A model generated the notes under the pieces. The model saw only the letters and a list, made by a program, of their open reading frames with translations, did not search any database and was not told the origin of the DNA. A stretch of DNA of 13,069 nucleotides, taken from DRWZ01 sp964601505. Its GTDB lineage: Bacteria > Calescibacteriota > Calescibacteriia > Calescibacteriales > Calescibacteriaceae. Made by a program: the position numbers and the translations under genes. Within the stretch, counting starts at the first letter, position 1, and each line of letters starts with the position of its first letter. This document shows positions 7,198 through 13,069 of this stretch, piece by piece. Location of the stretch: positions 1 through 13,069 of the forward strand of contig CAZRNR010000061.1 in NCBI GenBank assembly GCA_964601505.1, in the 5' to 3' direction.

Positions 7198-7724
7198 GTG
7201 CAGAAATGGGTTTTTTTGACCTTTTGAGTGTTCCGGAGTTTATTCTTGAGTCTCTTATGGTTTCCGGAGCGACACCAGATATAAATAAGCTTGTTGGCTG
7301 GGAGTTTAGAGGCCACAATGTAGGTATGATACCAAAGCTTGGTAGAATTCTCAAATTCAAAAAGGGTTTCAAAAAACTCGGTGATGAGGTATTTGGCTAC
7401 AATGTTATGATGAAACAAAATTCCCAAGATGAACCTTGGATAGCCCTGCCAAGTGAAGCAAATCCAAAAAGGCATGGTTTCTACAAAGTCTATCCAGCTA
7501 AATTCTCTACAAATTATAAACACTATCTTAATGCTCTTGTGCTTGACTATGGGAGAGGCAGAAACCCTATCTATGATCCTTCACGTTTCTTACGAGATTA
7601 CCTTGTAAAACCCTTTGAAGATAACGATGACCTTTATCTTGGGAAAGCCTATGTAGAATTACTTGGTAAGATGATCCCAGTTGGTTATTTCGTTATAGAA
7701 AGATACAATAAAGCCGAATACTAA
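7194..7724 (+). CDS. Uncharacterised 176-residue protein translated with the epimerase
   Basis: I do not recognise a named family with certainty. The protein has no signal peptide, long hydrophobic segment or metal-binding cysteine cluster, so it is probably soluble and cytoplasmic. Conserved-looking stretches include VGWEFRGHNVG (34-44), a basic ILKFKKGFKK segment, DEPWIALPSEANPKRHGFY (about 79-97), and NALVLDYGRGRNPIYDPSRFLRDYLV (about 112-137). The Gly/Trp/Pro-rich motifs look like a real enzyme or binding fold. I have a general memory of similar conserved hypothetical proteins in other Gram-negative bacteria, but cannot name one. It starts within the stop of the epimerase gene, so a shared pathway, perhaps modification of a lipid or sugar, is a fair inference but unproven. 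A 138-base gap follows before the MFS gene. Confidence 0.8.
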   Translation: MSAEMGFFDLLSVPEFILESLMVSGATPDINKLVGWEFRGHNVGMIPKLGRILKFKKGFKKLGDEVFGYNVMMKQNSQDEPWIALPSEANPKRHGFYKVYPAKFSTNYKHYLNALVLDYGRGRNPIYDPSRFLRDYLVKPFEDNDDLYLGKAYVELLGKMIPVGYFVIERYNKAEY

Positions 7725-7816
7725 AATTTTTCCCTCAATTCGTTCTTTCTTGTATCAAGATTAATATGATGCCGGTTTTGTTTTCTTCTCCTAGAATGGT
7801 CATAAAAGTTTCAAAA

Positions 7817-7835
7817 GATAAAAAAATTTTTTATC
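7817..7835. repeat. A/T palindrome upstream of the MFS gene
   Basis: GATAAAAAAATTTTTTATC is a near-perfect inverted repeat (nine-base arms around one central base). It ends 14 bases before the likely -10 hexamer of the MFS gene, so it overlaps the -35/UP region. It could be an operator, a curved or UP-type element, or part of the terminator of the 7194 gene. Confidence 0.35.
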
Positions 7836-7849
7836 CCAATCCCCAGATT

Positions 7850-7855
7850 TATTCT
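7850..7855 (+). promoter_or_regulatory. Possible -10 element of a leaderless MFS transcript
   Basis: TATTCT ends seven bases before ATG 7863, matching the TANNNT pattern that precedes leaderless genes in Deinococcus-Thermus. No Shine-Dalgarno lies between it and the ATG, and no convincing -35 is visible. Confidence 0.4.
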
Positions 7856-7862
7856 CCCGTTT

Positions 7863-9032
7863 ATGAATGATACTTTCAGGCAGGAAATCTTGATTTTAGC
7901 AATTGTAAGAGGTATATCTGCAGCTGTTTTTACTATATCTCTACCTTTTTTGAACATATACTTGTACGAGAGAGGATACAGTATGTCTCTGATAGGTTTT
8001 ATTTCTGGAGTTTCAACTTTTCTTGGTTCCACTATGCGTATTGTTTCCGGAGGTCTTTCGGATGTTATCTCTCCGCAAAAGGTTATTCTCTACGGAGTTG
8101 TTCTGAGGGGATTAGTTCTTCTTTCCTTTGTTTTTCTGATCTTAATGGATGCAGATATACTTCTTTTTGCTCCATCAATTTTTCTTAATTCGGCATCATT
8201 TTCTCTTATAATAAATGGATCAAATTCGTTTCTGAGCTACTCTATAAAAGAAGATGTAAGAAGAATTCTAGCAATAAGTAAGGTCAGGGTAGGTATAAAT
8301 CTTGGATTTTCAATAGGACCAATTTTGGGGGGATTTCTTTCTCACTATTCCTATGTCTTACTTTTCCTCGTTGCAGCTTTATTGTCCCTTTCTGTCTCGT
8401 TCCTTACTGTTAGGTTGAAAAATGAGCGGGTACAGGGGTCTTTCAAAAACTATTTTTCAGATATAATCTTACCTACGAAGGATAAGAAATTTATGCTTAT
8501 TTCTGTATCTACATTTTTTTGCGCTGTTGTTTTTTCACAGTTTATAAATACTCTTCCAGTTTTTGCAAGCCAATATTCTATAGATAAGAGGCTTATCGGA
8601 TATTTCTTTACCACAAACGGTTTGACAGTTATACTCTTTCAAGTATTTATCTCTCGCATTTCTGCTAAAAAATTCGGGGATCTTGTTTCTGCCATATTAG
8701 GTATACTTATATACGCTTCTTCTTTTCTTATGTTTGGTATCTCCCAGAATTTTTTTTGGCTTGTGATTTCTGTTTTTTATATGACTTTTGGAGAAATGCT
8801 ACTTATACCATCACTAATGAATATGGCTATGAAAGTTTCTCCAGAGGAAAGAAAAGGAGTTTTTCTTGGATTTTTTGAATTTTTCGAGACTTTTGGTTGG
8901 TCCATTGGAAAATATGTTGGCGGAATTGTCTTTGATCACTTTGTGTATGAACCTATTTATATGTGGGGAATATTAAGCGGACTTTCTATCTTTCCGATCA
9001 TTTCATTGCTTATAGTAAGGTTCAAGACTTGA
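7863..9032 (+). CDS. Major facilitator superfamily transporter
   Basis: This 389-residue, strongly hydrophobic protein has about twelve predicted membrane segments in two halves, the usual length for a DHA1-like MFS permease in the inner membrane. The loop between segments 2 and 3 carries a motif-A-like sequence, GGLSD (63-67) followed by basic and polar residues. GPILGGF at about 157-163 fits the motif-C-like region of segment 5, and a long soluble linker with many charged residues (about 183-210) separates the halves. The second half has an EERKGVFLG-type loop, seen in multidrug and sugar effluxers. The substrate cannot be inferred. The ATG has no Shine-Dalgarno and is preceded by TATTCT, so translation is probably leaderless. 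It stands alone: 138 bases after the 7194 gene and 145 before yajC, same strand. Confidence 0.9.
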   Translation: MNDTFRQEILILAIVRGISAAVFTISLPFLNIYLYERGYSMSLIGFISGVSTFLGSTMRIVSGGLSDVISPQKVILYGVVLRGLVLLSFVFLILMDADILLFAPSIFLNSASFSLIINGSNSFLSYSIKEDVRRILAISKVRVGINLGFSIGPILGGFLSHYSYVLLFLVAALLSLSVSFLTVRLKNERVQGSFKNYFSDIILPTKDKKFMLISVSTFFCAVVFSQFINTLPVFASQYSIDKRLIGYFFTTNGLTVILFQVFISRISAKKFGDLVSAILGILIYASSFLMFGISQNFFWLVISVFYMTFGEMLLIPSLMNMAMKVSPEERKGVFLGFFEFFETFGWSIGKYVGGIVFDHFVYEPIYMWGILSGLSIFPIISLLIVRFKT

Positions 9033-9165
9033 TTTTTTTATCCTGTATTCTCAATTTTTGGAACAATTAATGATCTTTTTTTATTATTATTAAGTTTAAG
9101 GAATAATATTAACCTTGCAATTCTGCAAAAGAATCTGAAAAAAGACTAATGTATAAATTAAAGAA

Positions 9166-9171
9166 TATAGA
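9166..9171 (+). promoter_or_regulatory. Possible -10 element directly before yajC
   Basis: TATAGA is followed by exactly six bases (ACCTTT) and ATG 9178, placing the expected transcription start at or next to the start codon. No Shine-Dalgarno fits between them. The -35 position shows only weak similarity (AGACTA). Confidence 0.45.
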
Positions 9172-9177
9172 ACCTTT

Positions 9178-9474
9178 ATGGATGTTTTTCTATCGATCCT
9201 TCCAATATTTTTTATTTTTCTGATTTTTTATTTTCTTGTGATAAGACCTCAGAGCAAGGCTGAGAGCAAAAGGAAAGAATTTATAAAGAATCTGAAAAAA
9301 GGAGATATAGTTTATACTTCCGGGGGTATCATAGGGAAAATCTATGATCTTTCTGACAGAATTGTCACACTTGAAACATCAAAGGATACCAGGTTGAAGA
9401 TATTAAGAGAAACTGTGCAAGGTCCTTATATTGAAAAGAACGTTGAACAAGAACAGCAACAGAAAGATAAATAG
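9178..9474 (+). CDS. yajC: Sec translocon accessory subunit YajC
   Basis: A 98-residue protein of typical YajC size. One N-terminal membrane segment (about residues 3-22) ends at the family signature VIRPQ, followed by a basic stretch and the small soluble domain with KKGDIVYTSGGIIGKIYDL (about 41-59). The tail is rich in Glu, Gln and Lys. YajC binds SecDF-SecYEG in the inner membrane and helps release or retain preproteins; cells survive without it. Unlike many genomes, secD, secF and tgt do not flank it here, although secA lies 3.3 kb upstream. Its upstream sequence suggests a leaderless transcript. Confidence 0.95.
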   Translation: MDVFLSILPIFFIFLIFYFLVIRPQSKAESKRKEFIKNLKKGDIVYTSGGIIGKIYDLSDRIVTLETSKDTRLKILRETVQGPYIEKNVEQEQQQKDK

Positions 9475-9500
9475 CTCTCAGAAATTTTGTTAACATTCAT

Positions 9501-9528
9501 TTGATAATCTGACAGGAATTGATATAAG
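9501..9528 (+). promoter_or_regulatory. Possible sigma-70-type promoter upstream of htrA
   Basis: TTGATA (9501-9506) and TATAAG (9523-9528) are spaced by 16 bases. A second -10-like TATAAT lies at 9563-9568 with TTGCAT 19 bases before it. Either would give a 60-90-base leader ahead of htrA, as an alternative or addition to a leaderless start. Confidence 0.4.
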
Positions 9529-9615
9529 ATGAATAGTTTGCATTTATCGGGGGCATTTGCAGTATAATGGGTTAAACGCTTTTCTGAAAAATGATAAATG
9601 TTTTCTATATGACGT

Positions 9616-9621
9616 TATTGT
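9616..9621 (+). promoter_or_regulatory. Possible -10 element directly before htrA
   Basis: TATTGT is followed by six bases (AAAACT) and ATG 9628, the same spacing as TATAGA before yajC. The bases before the ATG hold no Shine-Dalgarno. Confidence 0.4.
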
Positions 9622-9627
9622 AAAACT

Positions 9628-11160
9628 ATGAACTTGAAGAACATAATAGGAATAGTTTTGATAGCTGGTTTGGCTTACCTTTTTTATGAGGGTTTAAGAA
9701 AAGGTGATTTAAATTTTTCTTCAGCGAGTCAGGCTATAAAGGAGAAATTTAGCCAAAAACCTTCAGAGGAATTAGAAGAATCGGCCGTATCAAGAAGATC
9801 AGGTGGTGAGGTTCAGGAAGAGCAGCTGAAGCAAGTCCAGTATTATAGTCTACCTCAGATTGCTGATATAGTTGAGGAGGTAAAAAAAGGAGTAGTGAAT
9901 ATAAGTACGACGAGAGTAGAGAAGCAGCAGAATCCATTTTATTGGTTTTTTGGTCCAGGTCCATTTGGCCAAAGGGAAAGGGAAGAATTCTTCAGAAGAT
10001 TTTTCGGTGAACCAGAGATAGAGAGATTCTCAAGAAGTCTTGGATCAGGTTTTATAATATCTCCAGATGGATACGTAGTTACTAATTCTCATGTTGTCAA
10101 AGGAGCAAAAGATATAAAGGTAACTTTGTGGGATGGTAGAAATTATGATGCGAAACTAGTTGGTATGGATGAAGCTACCGATATTTCTATATTAAAGATA
10201 GATTTAAAAGGCTTGCCATTTTTAAAGTTTGGTGATTCAGATAGCTTGAGAGTTGGTGATTGGGTTATAGCTATTGGTAATCCTTTTGGTCTTGGTCATA
10301 CTGTGACAGTTGGGGTTGTTTCTGCAAAGGGGCGAAGTTTGGGGATTGCAAGGTATGAAGATTTTATCCAAACAGATGCTGCGATAAACCCGGGAAACTC
10401 CGGAGGTCCTCTCCTCAATTTGAAAGGAGAAGTTATCGGTATAAATACGGCTATCTTGAATCCTTCCGGTATGGCTACTTATGCTGGAATAGGTTTTGCC
10501 ATACCTTCTTCTCTTGCAAGTGGTATTGTTTCTTCTTTGATCAAGGAAGGAAAAGTAAAGAGAGCTTGGCTTGGAGTATACATTCAAGAAGTCTCTCCGG
10601 AGATCGCTAAAGCTATGGGGTTACCAGAACCTTTCGGTGCTCTTGTAACGGAAGTTTTAAGCGGATCTCCAGCTGAAAAAGCAGGACTTAAAAGGGGTGA
10701 TATAATAATAGAATTTGATGGAAAGAAAGTAAAGTCTTTCAGAGAGCTCCCATTGATGGTATCTCTTTCTCCTGTTAATAAGAAATCTACGCTAAAGGTT
10801 ATAAGAGATGGTAGGGAACTGTCTTTTGAAATTGTTCTTATGGAGATGCCGGATGAGAGTAAGATAGCACAACAACCTGGGGAACAAGAACAACAAGAAA
10901 CGCAGGAGGAGGGAATTTATCTCAAAAATTTTGGAATGAGAATTAAGGATTCTCCGAATGGCCCCCAGATTGTTGCCGTCGATCCAGGTTCAGCTGCAAA
11001 CATGGCCGGGATAAATCAAGGAGATATAATAGTTGAGGTGAATAGAAAAGAAGTCAAATCAGCATCAGATGTTGAAAAATTGCTTAAGGACCAAAAATCT
11101 GCCCTTTTCCTTCTTAATAGAGGTGGAAGGTATGTCTATGTTGCCATAAGAATAGGTTAG
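9628..11160 (+). CDS. htrA: HtrA/DegP-family periplasmic serine protease with two PDZ domains
   Basis: This 510-residue protein is close to the usual DegP/DegQ length. An N-terminal hydrophobic segment (about 4-20) without a clear cleavage site probably anchors it to the inner membrane facing the periplasm. A polar linker (about 21-75) precedes the trypsin-like domain, whose triad is His155 (VTNSHVV), Asp185 (ATDISILK) and Ser258 (NPGNSGGPL). Before it, an aromatic and Gly/Pro-rich segment (NPFYWFFGPGPFG, 102-114) with FFRRFFG matches the family's LA loop. PDZ1 spans about 315-405, then a Gln/Glu-rich linker (about 411-428), then PDZ2 (about 430-508). Such proteases degrade or refold damaged envelope proteins, often under heat stress. 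The next gene starts on the base after its stop, so they are probably cotranscribed. No Shine-Dalgarno precedes ATG 9628. Confidence 0.96.
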   Translation: MNLKNIIGIVLIAGLAYLFYEGLRKGDLNFSSASQAIKEKFSQKPSEELEESAVSRRSGGEVQEEQLKQVQYYSLPQIADIVEEVKKGVVNISTTRVEKQQNPFYWFFGPGPFGQREREEFFRRFFGEPEIERFSRSLGSGFIISPDGYVVTNSHVVKGAKDIKVTLWDGRNYDAKLVGMDEATDISILKIDLKGLPFLKFGDSDSLRVGDWVIAIGNPFGLGHTVTVGVVSAKGRSLGIARYEDFIQTDAAINPGNSGGPLLNLKGEVIGINTAILNPSGMATYAGIGFAIPSSLASGIVSSLIKEGKVKRAWLGVYIQEVSPEIAKAMGLPEPFGALVTEVLSGSPAEKAGLKRGDIIIEFDGKKVKSFRELPLMVSLSPVNKKSTLKVIRDGRELSFEIVLMEMPDESKIAQQPGEQEQQETQEEGIYLKNFGMRIKDSPNGPQIVAVDPGSAANMAGINQGDIIVEVNRKEVKSASDVEKLLKDQKSALFLLNRGGRYVYVAIRIG

Positions 11161-11850
11161 ATGCAAGAAAGTCAACTGGAGCCTGCTATTGATGAGATAA
11201 ATTCGTTAAGAGATGTCCTTTATAGAGGTTCGAATATTTCTGATATCATAATGAAGAGGATAGAGGAGTTTAAAACTCTTGGAACATTCGGGAGAACTCA
11301 TTTCAACTTTCATCCATTTTTAGATCTGGAACTTGATACCGATATTTTTGGCGAACTTTGTTTTTGCATTCTTACAGCAAACTCATCAGCTGAGCTCGGG
11401 ATAAGGATACAGAAAGAAATAGGAATTGAAGGATTCAAGGAGCTTTCGGAAGTTCAAATTTCAGAGATTCTGTTGAAGATGGGACATAGATATCCATCAA
11501 TAAGAGCTAAATATATATTTCTTGCAAGAAGTTTTGACCTTCAAAGAGTTCTAAAGCAAGGTAATGGAAAACTTGCTCGTCAGATCTTGCTGGGGGTTAA
11601 AGGACTTGGGATGAAAGAATCAAGTCATTTTTTGAGAAACATAGGCTACGATGACGTAGCTATTGTAGATAGACATATTTATAGGTTTCTTGTAAGACAT
11701 AAACTTGTCCAGTATAAAGAAAGTATAACACCGAATTTGTATCTGGAATGTGAAAGGATCCTAGAAAAAATATCGCATATTTCTCAAATACCGTTATCGG
11801 CTCTTGATCTTTATATATTTTATAAGCAGGCAGGAACCATATTGAAATGA
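11161..11850 (+). CDS. ogg: 8-oxoguanine DNA glycosylase/AP lyase, Ogg2 type
   Basis: This 229-residue protein belongs to the helix-hairpin-helix glycosylase superfamily; it removes 8-oxoguanine from DNA and nicks the abasic site. The signature is GVKGLGMKESSHFLRNIG (145-162) followed by VDRHIYRFL (169-177). By comparison with the Methanocaldococcus jannaschii enzyme (Lys129, Asp147), the Schiff-base lysine is Lys152 and the catalytic aspartate Asp170, with the same 18-residue spacing. FCILTANSSAELGIRI near residue 68 matches the family. Like other Ogg2 proteins it lacks the N-terminal beta domain of eukaryotic OGG1 and has no iron-sulfur cluster cysteines. Ogg2 is common in archaea and in thermophiles such as Thermotoga. 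The ATG directly follows the htrA stop (TAGATG), with only a weak AGG upstream, suggesting coupled translation. ATG 11161 gives the best length. Confidence 0.93.
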   Translation: MQESQLEPAIDEINSLRDVLYRGSNISDIIMKRIEEFKTLGTFGRTHFNFHPFLDLELDTDIFGELCFCILTANSSAELGIRIQKEIGIEGFKELSEVQISEILLKMGHRYPSIRAKYIFLARSFDLQRVLKQGNGKLARQILLGVKGLGMKESSHFLRNIGYDDVAIVDRHIYRFLVRHKLVQYKESITPNLYLECERILEKISHISQIPLSALDLYIFYKQAGTILK

Positions 11851-11950
11851 TATTGAACTTCCCAGTCAAAACATCTGTAACTTCAAATAGTTTTCCTTTG
11901 ACATTAACCCTTTGTTGTGAGAGGTGATTTTTTCTTTCTTTCAACAGTAA

Positions 11951-12118
11951 ATGCGCTACCAATCTTTTAAAAATTTTTCAGATTGGTTAAATGCTGTGTC
12001 AACAAATTTCCATCCTCCACTTACAAATTTATGCAAGAGAAAATTGACAATTTTTGGTACATATTTAGTTGACAAAGCAGTTAAGATACCTATGGATTTA
12101 CGGTTTATAATTATCTAA
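11951..12118 (+). pseudogene. Short transposase-like N-terminal fragment
   Basis: A 55-codon frame starts at ATG 11951, directly after an in-frame TAA, and ends at TAA 12118. It encodes MRYQSFKNFSDWLNAV, then FHPPLTNLCKRKLTIFG and DKAVKIPMDLRF. This layout (amphipathic helix, a His-Pro-Pro-Leu turn, a Cys-Lys/Arg-rich helix) resembles the N-termini of some DDE transposases, which continue for 300 or more residues; here nothing follows. I read it as the stump of an insertion sequence. The family is not identified, and chance is not excluded. Confidence 0.3.
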
Positions 12119-12298
12119 AAGCAGTTGTTCTGAAAAAAATAGCATTATTATTGATTTAGCTTATTTCAGACTGCAAGCTTGAAAATTTTCTCCTTTATGA
12201 GAGTTCAAGAAGAATACTCCAATGATACAACGAGTTTTTTCCCCTACAGTATAATTGTAAATTATTTTATTCCGCTGAAAAAATTTGATTTATGAAAT
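12119..12298. other. Non-coding stretch between transposase stump and barrel pseudogene
   Basis: Multiple stops in all frames and no RNA-like structure that I can see. TATAAT occurs at 12250-12255 without a matching -35. Together with 11851-11950, it flanks the transposase-like fragment with A/T-rich debris. Confidence 0.4.
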
Positions 12299-13011
12299 CT
12301 AAAACTTTACAAATGCTTGTAAGAAATACCATAGGAGAACATCTTTTTTGTTTATTGCCCTTGGAAACTTCCCTGGTATGAAGATGGAATGTCCTGTTAA
12401 GATAGTCGCTTTATCAATTGGTATCAGTTGGAATGTAAAGTCTAATTCTCTTCCGATATCACGTTTTGGTAGAGAGCTATATTCTGAAACATAGGTTCAT
12501 GTCCTGCCCTATACCAGAAATCATATGGGGACCGTAGCTGAAAACTCCATAAATCAATCATGAGTTTGGTTTCTCTGGTAGGAGATAATGTCAAATTACT
12601 CCTTATTCCCCACATATTTTTCCATGCGAAAAGGTCTGTATATCCATAGTGTAGATGGTTTGTTGGAAAGAAATTGTAAAAAGTTTTTCTTTCTTTATCG
12701 GTTTGTTCTCCTGTTGCAAAATCAATTTCAAAGAAGGATTCAATTATTCCTATTCTTATTCCAGCTTTTGATGCTAAAGCTAAAGCTTTAAGTCTTTTGT
12801 CCCATGCGTTCCCAAACTCAAAAACAAATTCAGCGGTTTCAAAAAATGTTAGCTTGTTCGTTATCTGTTCTTCTATGAGTTGCCTGATTCCAGTAGCAAG
12901 TATGTTAGCAGGTTTTTGATTTATTTTTACATTATCTCTTAAATAGAGTAAGTAAAGGTCAAGAAGACTTTTCTTGAAGAAAGATAATGAAAATGTATTG
13001 CTCTGTCGCAA
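12299..13011 (-). pseudogene. Alginate-export-family outer-membrane beta-barrel, truncated and frameshifted
   Basis: Reading the minus strand, a frame open from TTG 13011 to a stop at 12442 encodes about 175 residues of typical C-terminal barrel sequence: KINQKPANI, GIIESFFEIDFATGEQTDKE, then FPTNHLHYGYTDLFAWKN, MIDLWSFQLRSPYDFWYRAGHEPMF. At about 12480 it turns into unrelated residues and stops. In a second frame, 12481 down to the TAG at 12299-12301, the barrel continues: RDIGRELDFTFQLIPID, GHSIFIPGKFPR, and ends DVLLWYFLQAFVKF, a classic outer-membrane terminal strand with C-terminal Phe. A single indel near 12475-12490 therefore broke the gene. The N-terminal half is also absent: the frame starts right after a TGA at 13012-13014, and no signal peptide is seen. 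The family exports or takes up polysaccharide or other solutes. Confidence 0.75.
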
Positions 13012-13046
13012 TCATTCAAAAATTTGAAAAAATACTAAGGTATATT

Positions 13047-13069
13047 ATGGAGAAAGTGAGAAATGCGAG
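13047..13069 (+). CDS. Possible start of a gene running off the right edge
   Basis: ATG 13047 opens a frame reading MEKVRNA to the window end. TAAGG six bases upstream could be a Shine-Dalgarno, and TATATT directly precedes the ATG. Seven codons are too few to identify anything, so this is only a pointer for the adjoining sequence. Confidence 0.2.

Noticed and set aside
9529..9567. Twelve-codon leader peptide upstream of htrA
   Set aside because: Its ATG overlaps the position expected to precede transcription start from the TATAAG promoter, and it has no ribosome binding site.
10237..10587. Minus-strand frame of 116 codons inside htrA
   Set aside because: It is antisense to the protease core, whose triad and spacing are intact. 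It is a shadow frame.
11660..11962. Minus-strand frame beginning VAHLLLKERKNHLSQQRVNVKGK
   Set aside because: The first 40 residues look protein-like, but the frame then runs antisense through the end of ogg. It has a TTG start and no ribosome binding site, and I cannot tie it to any family.

Overview
The window is A/T-rich bacterial DNA with a Gram-negative flavour (an outer-membrane beta-barrel remnant, a YajC homologue, a periplasmic HtrA protease) and several thermophile-like traits. SecA carries an insertion of about 51 residues in nucleotide-binding domain 1, of the kind described for Thermotogae and Aquificae. The DNA glycosylase is of the Ogg2 type common in archaea and thermophilic bacteria. 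I cannot assign a phylum; Aquificota-like or candidate thermophilic phyla such as Calescamantes are guesses.

Layout. 1-292 (-) is the 5' part of an Rpn-type PD-(D/E)XK nuclease running off the left edge. 293-763 is non-coding, with short repeats that look like decayed mobile DNA. 764-1978 (-) is a thiolase, divergent from a fumarate reductase/succinate dehydrogenase iron-sulfur subunit (2104-2844 +) that has no flavoprotein or anchor gene beside it. 3142-5907 is secA. 5962-7197 is an NAD(P)-dependent epimerase/dehydratase with an unusual charged N-terminal tail, overlapping by ATGA an unrecognised 176-residue gene (7194-7724). Then come an MFS transporter (7863-9032), yajC (9178-9474), an HtrA-type serine protease with two PDZ domains (9628-11160) and, abutting it, an Ogg2-type 8-oxoguanine glycosylase (11161-11850). 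The last kilobase is decayed: a short transposase-like fragment (11951-12118), then on the minus strand a frameshifted, N-terminally truncated alginate-export-family outer-membrane protein (12299-13011).

The genes do not form one pathway. Envelope biogenesis and quality control link secA, yajC and htrA. The epimerase and its overlapping partner are probably a co-translated unit. htrA plus ogg look like a stress/damage unit. Translation signals fall into two classes. The thiolase, sdhB and the 7194 gene have strong Shine-Dalgarno sequences. secA, the epimerase, the MFS gene, yajC and htrA have none; three of these (MFS, yajC, htrA) have a -10-like hexamer 6-7 bases before the ATG, which suggests leaderless transcripts.

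I did not find a clearly new multi-gene system. The best candidates for a second look are the uncharacterised epimerase/176-aa pair, the repeated TTACGCACC element, the leaderless-type starts and the SecA insertion.
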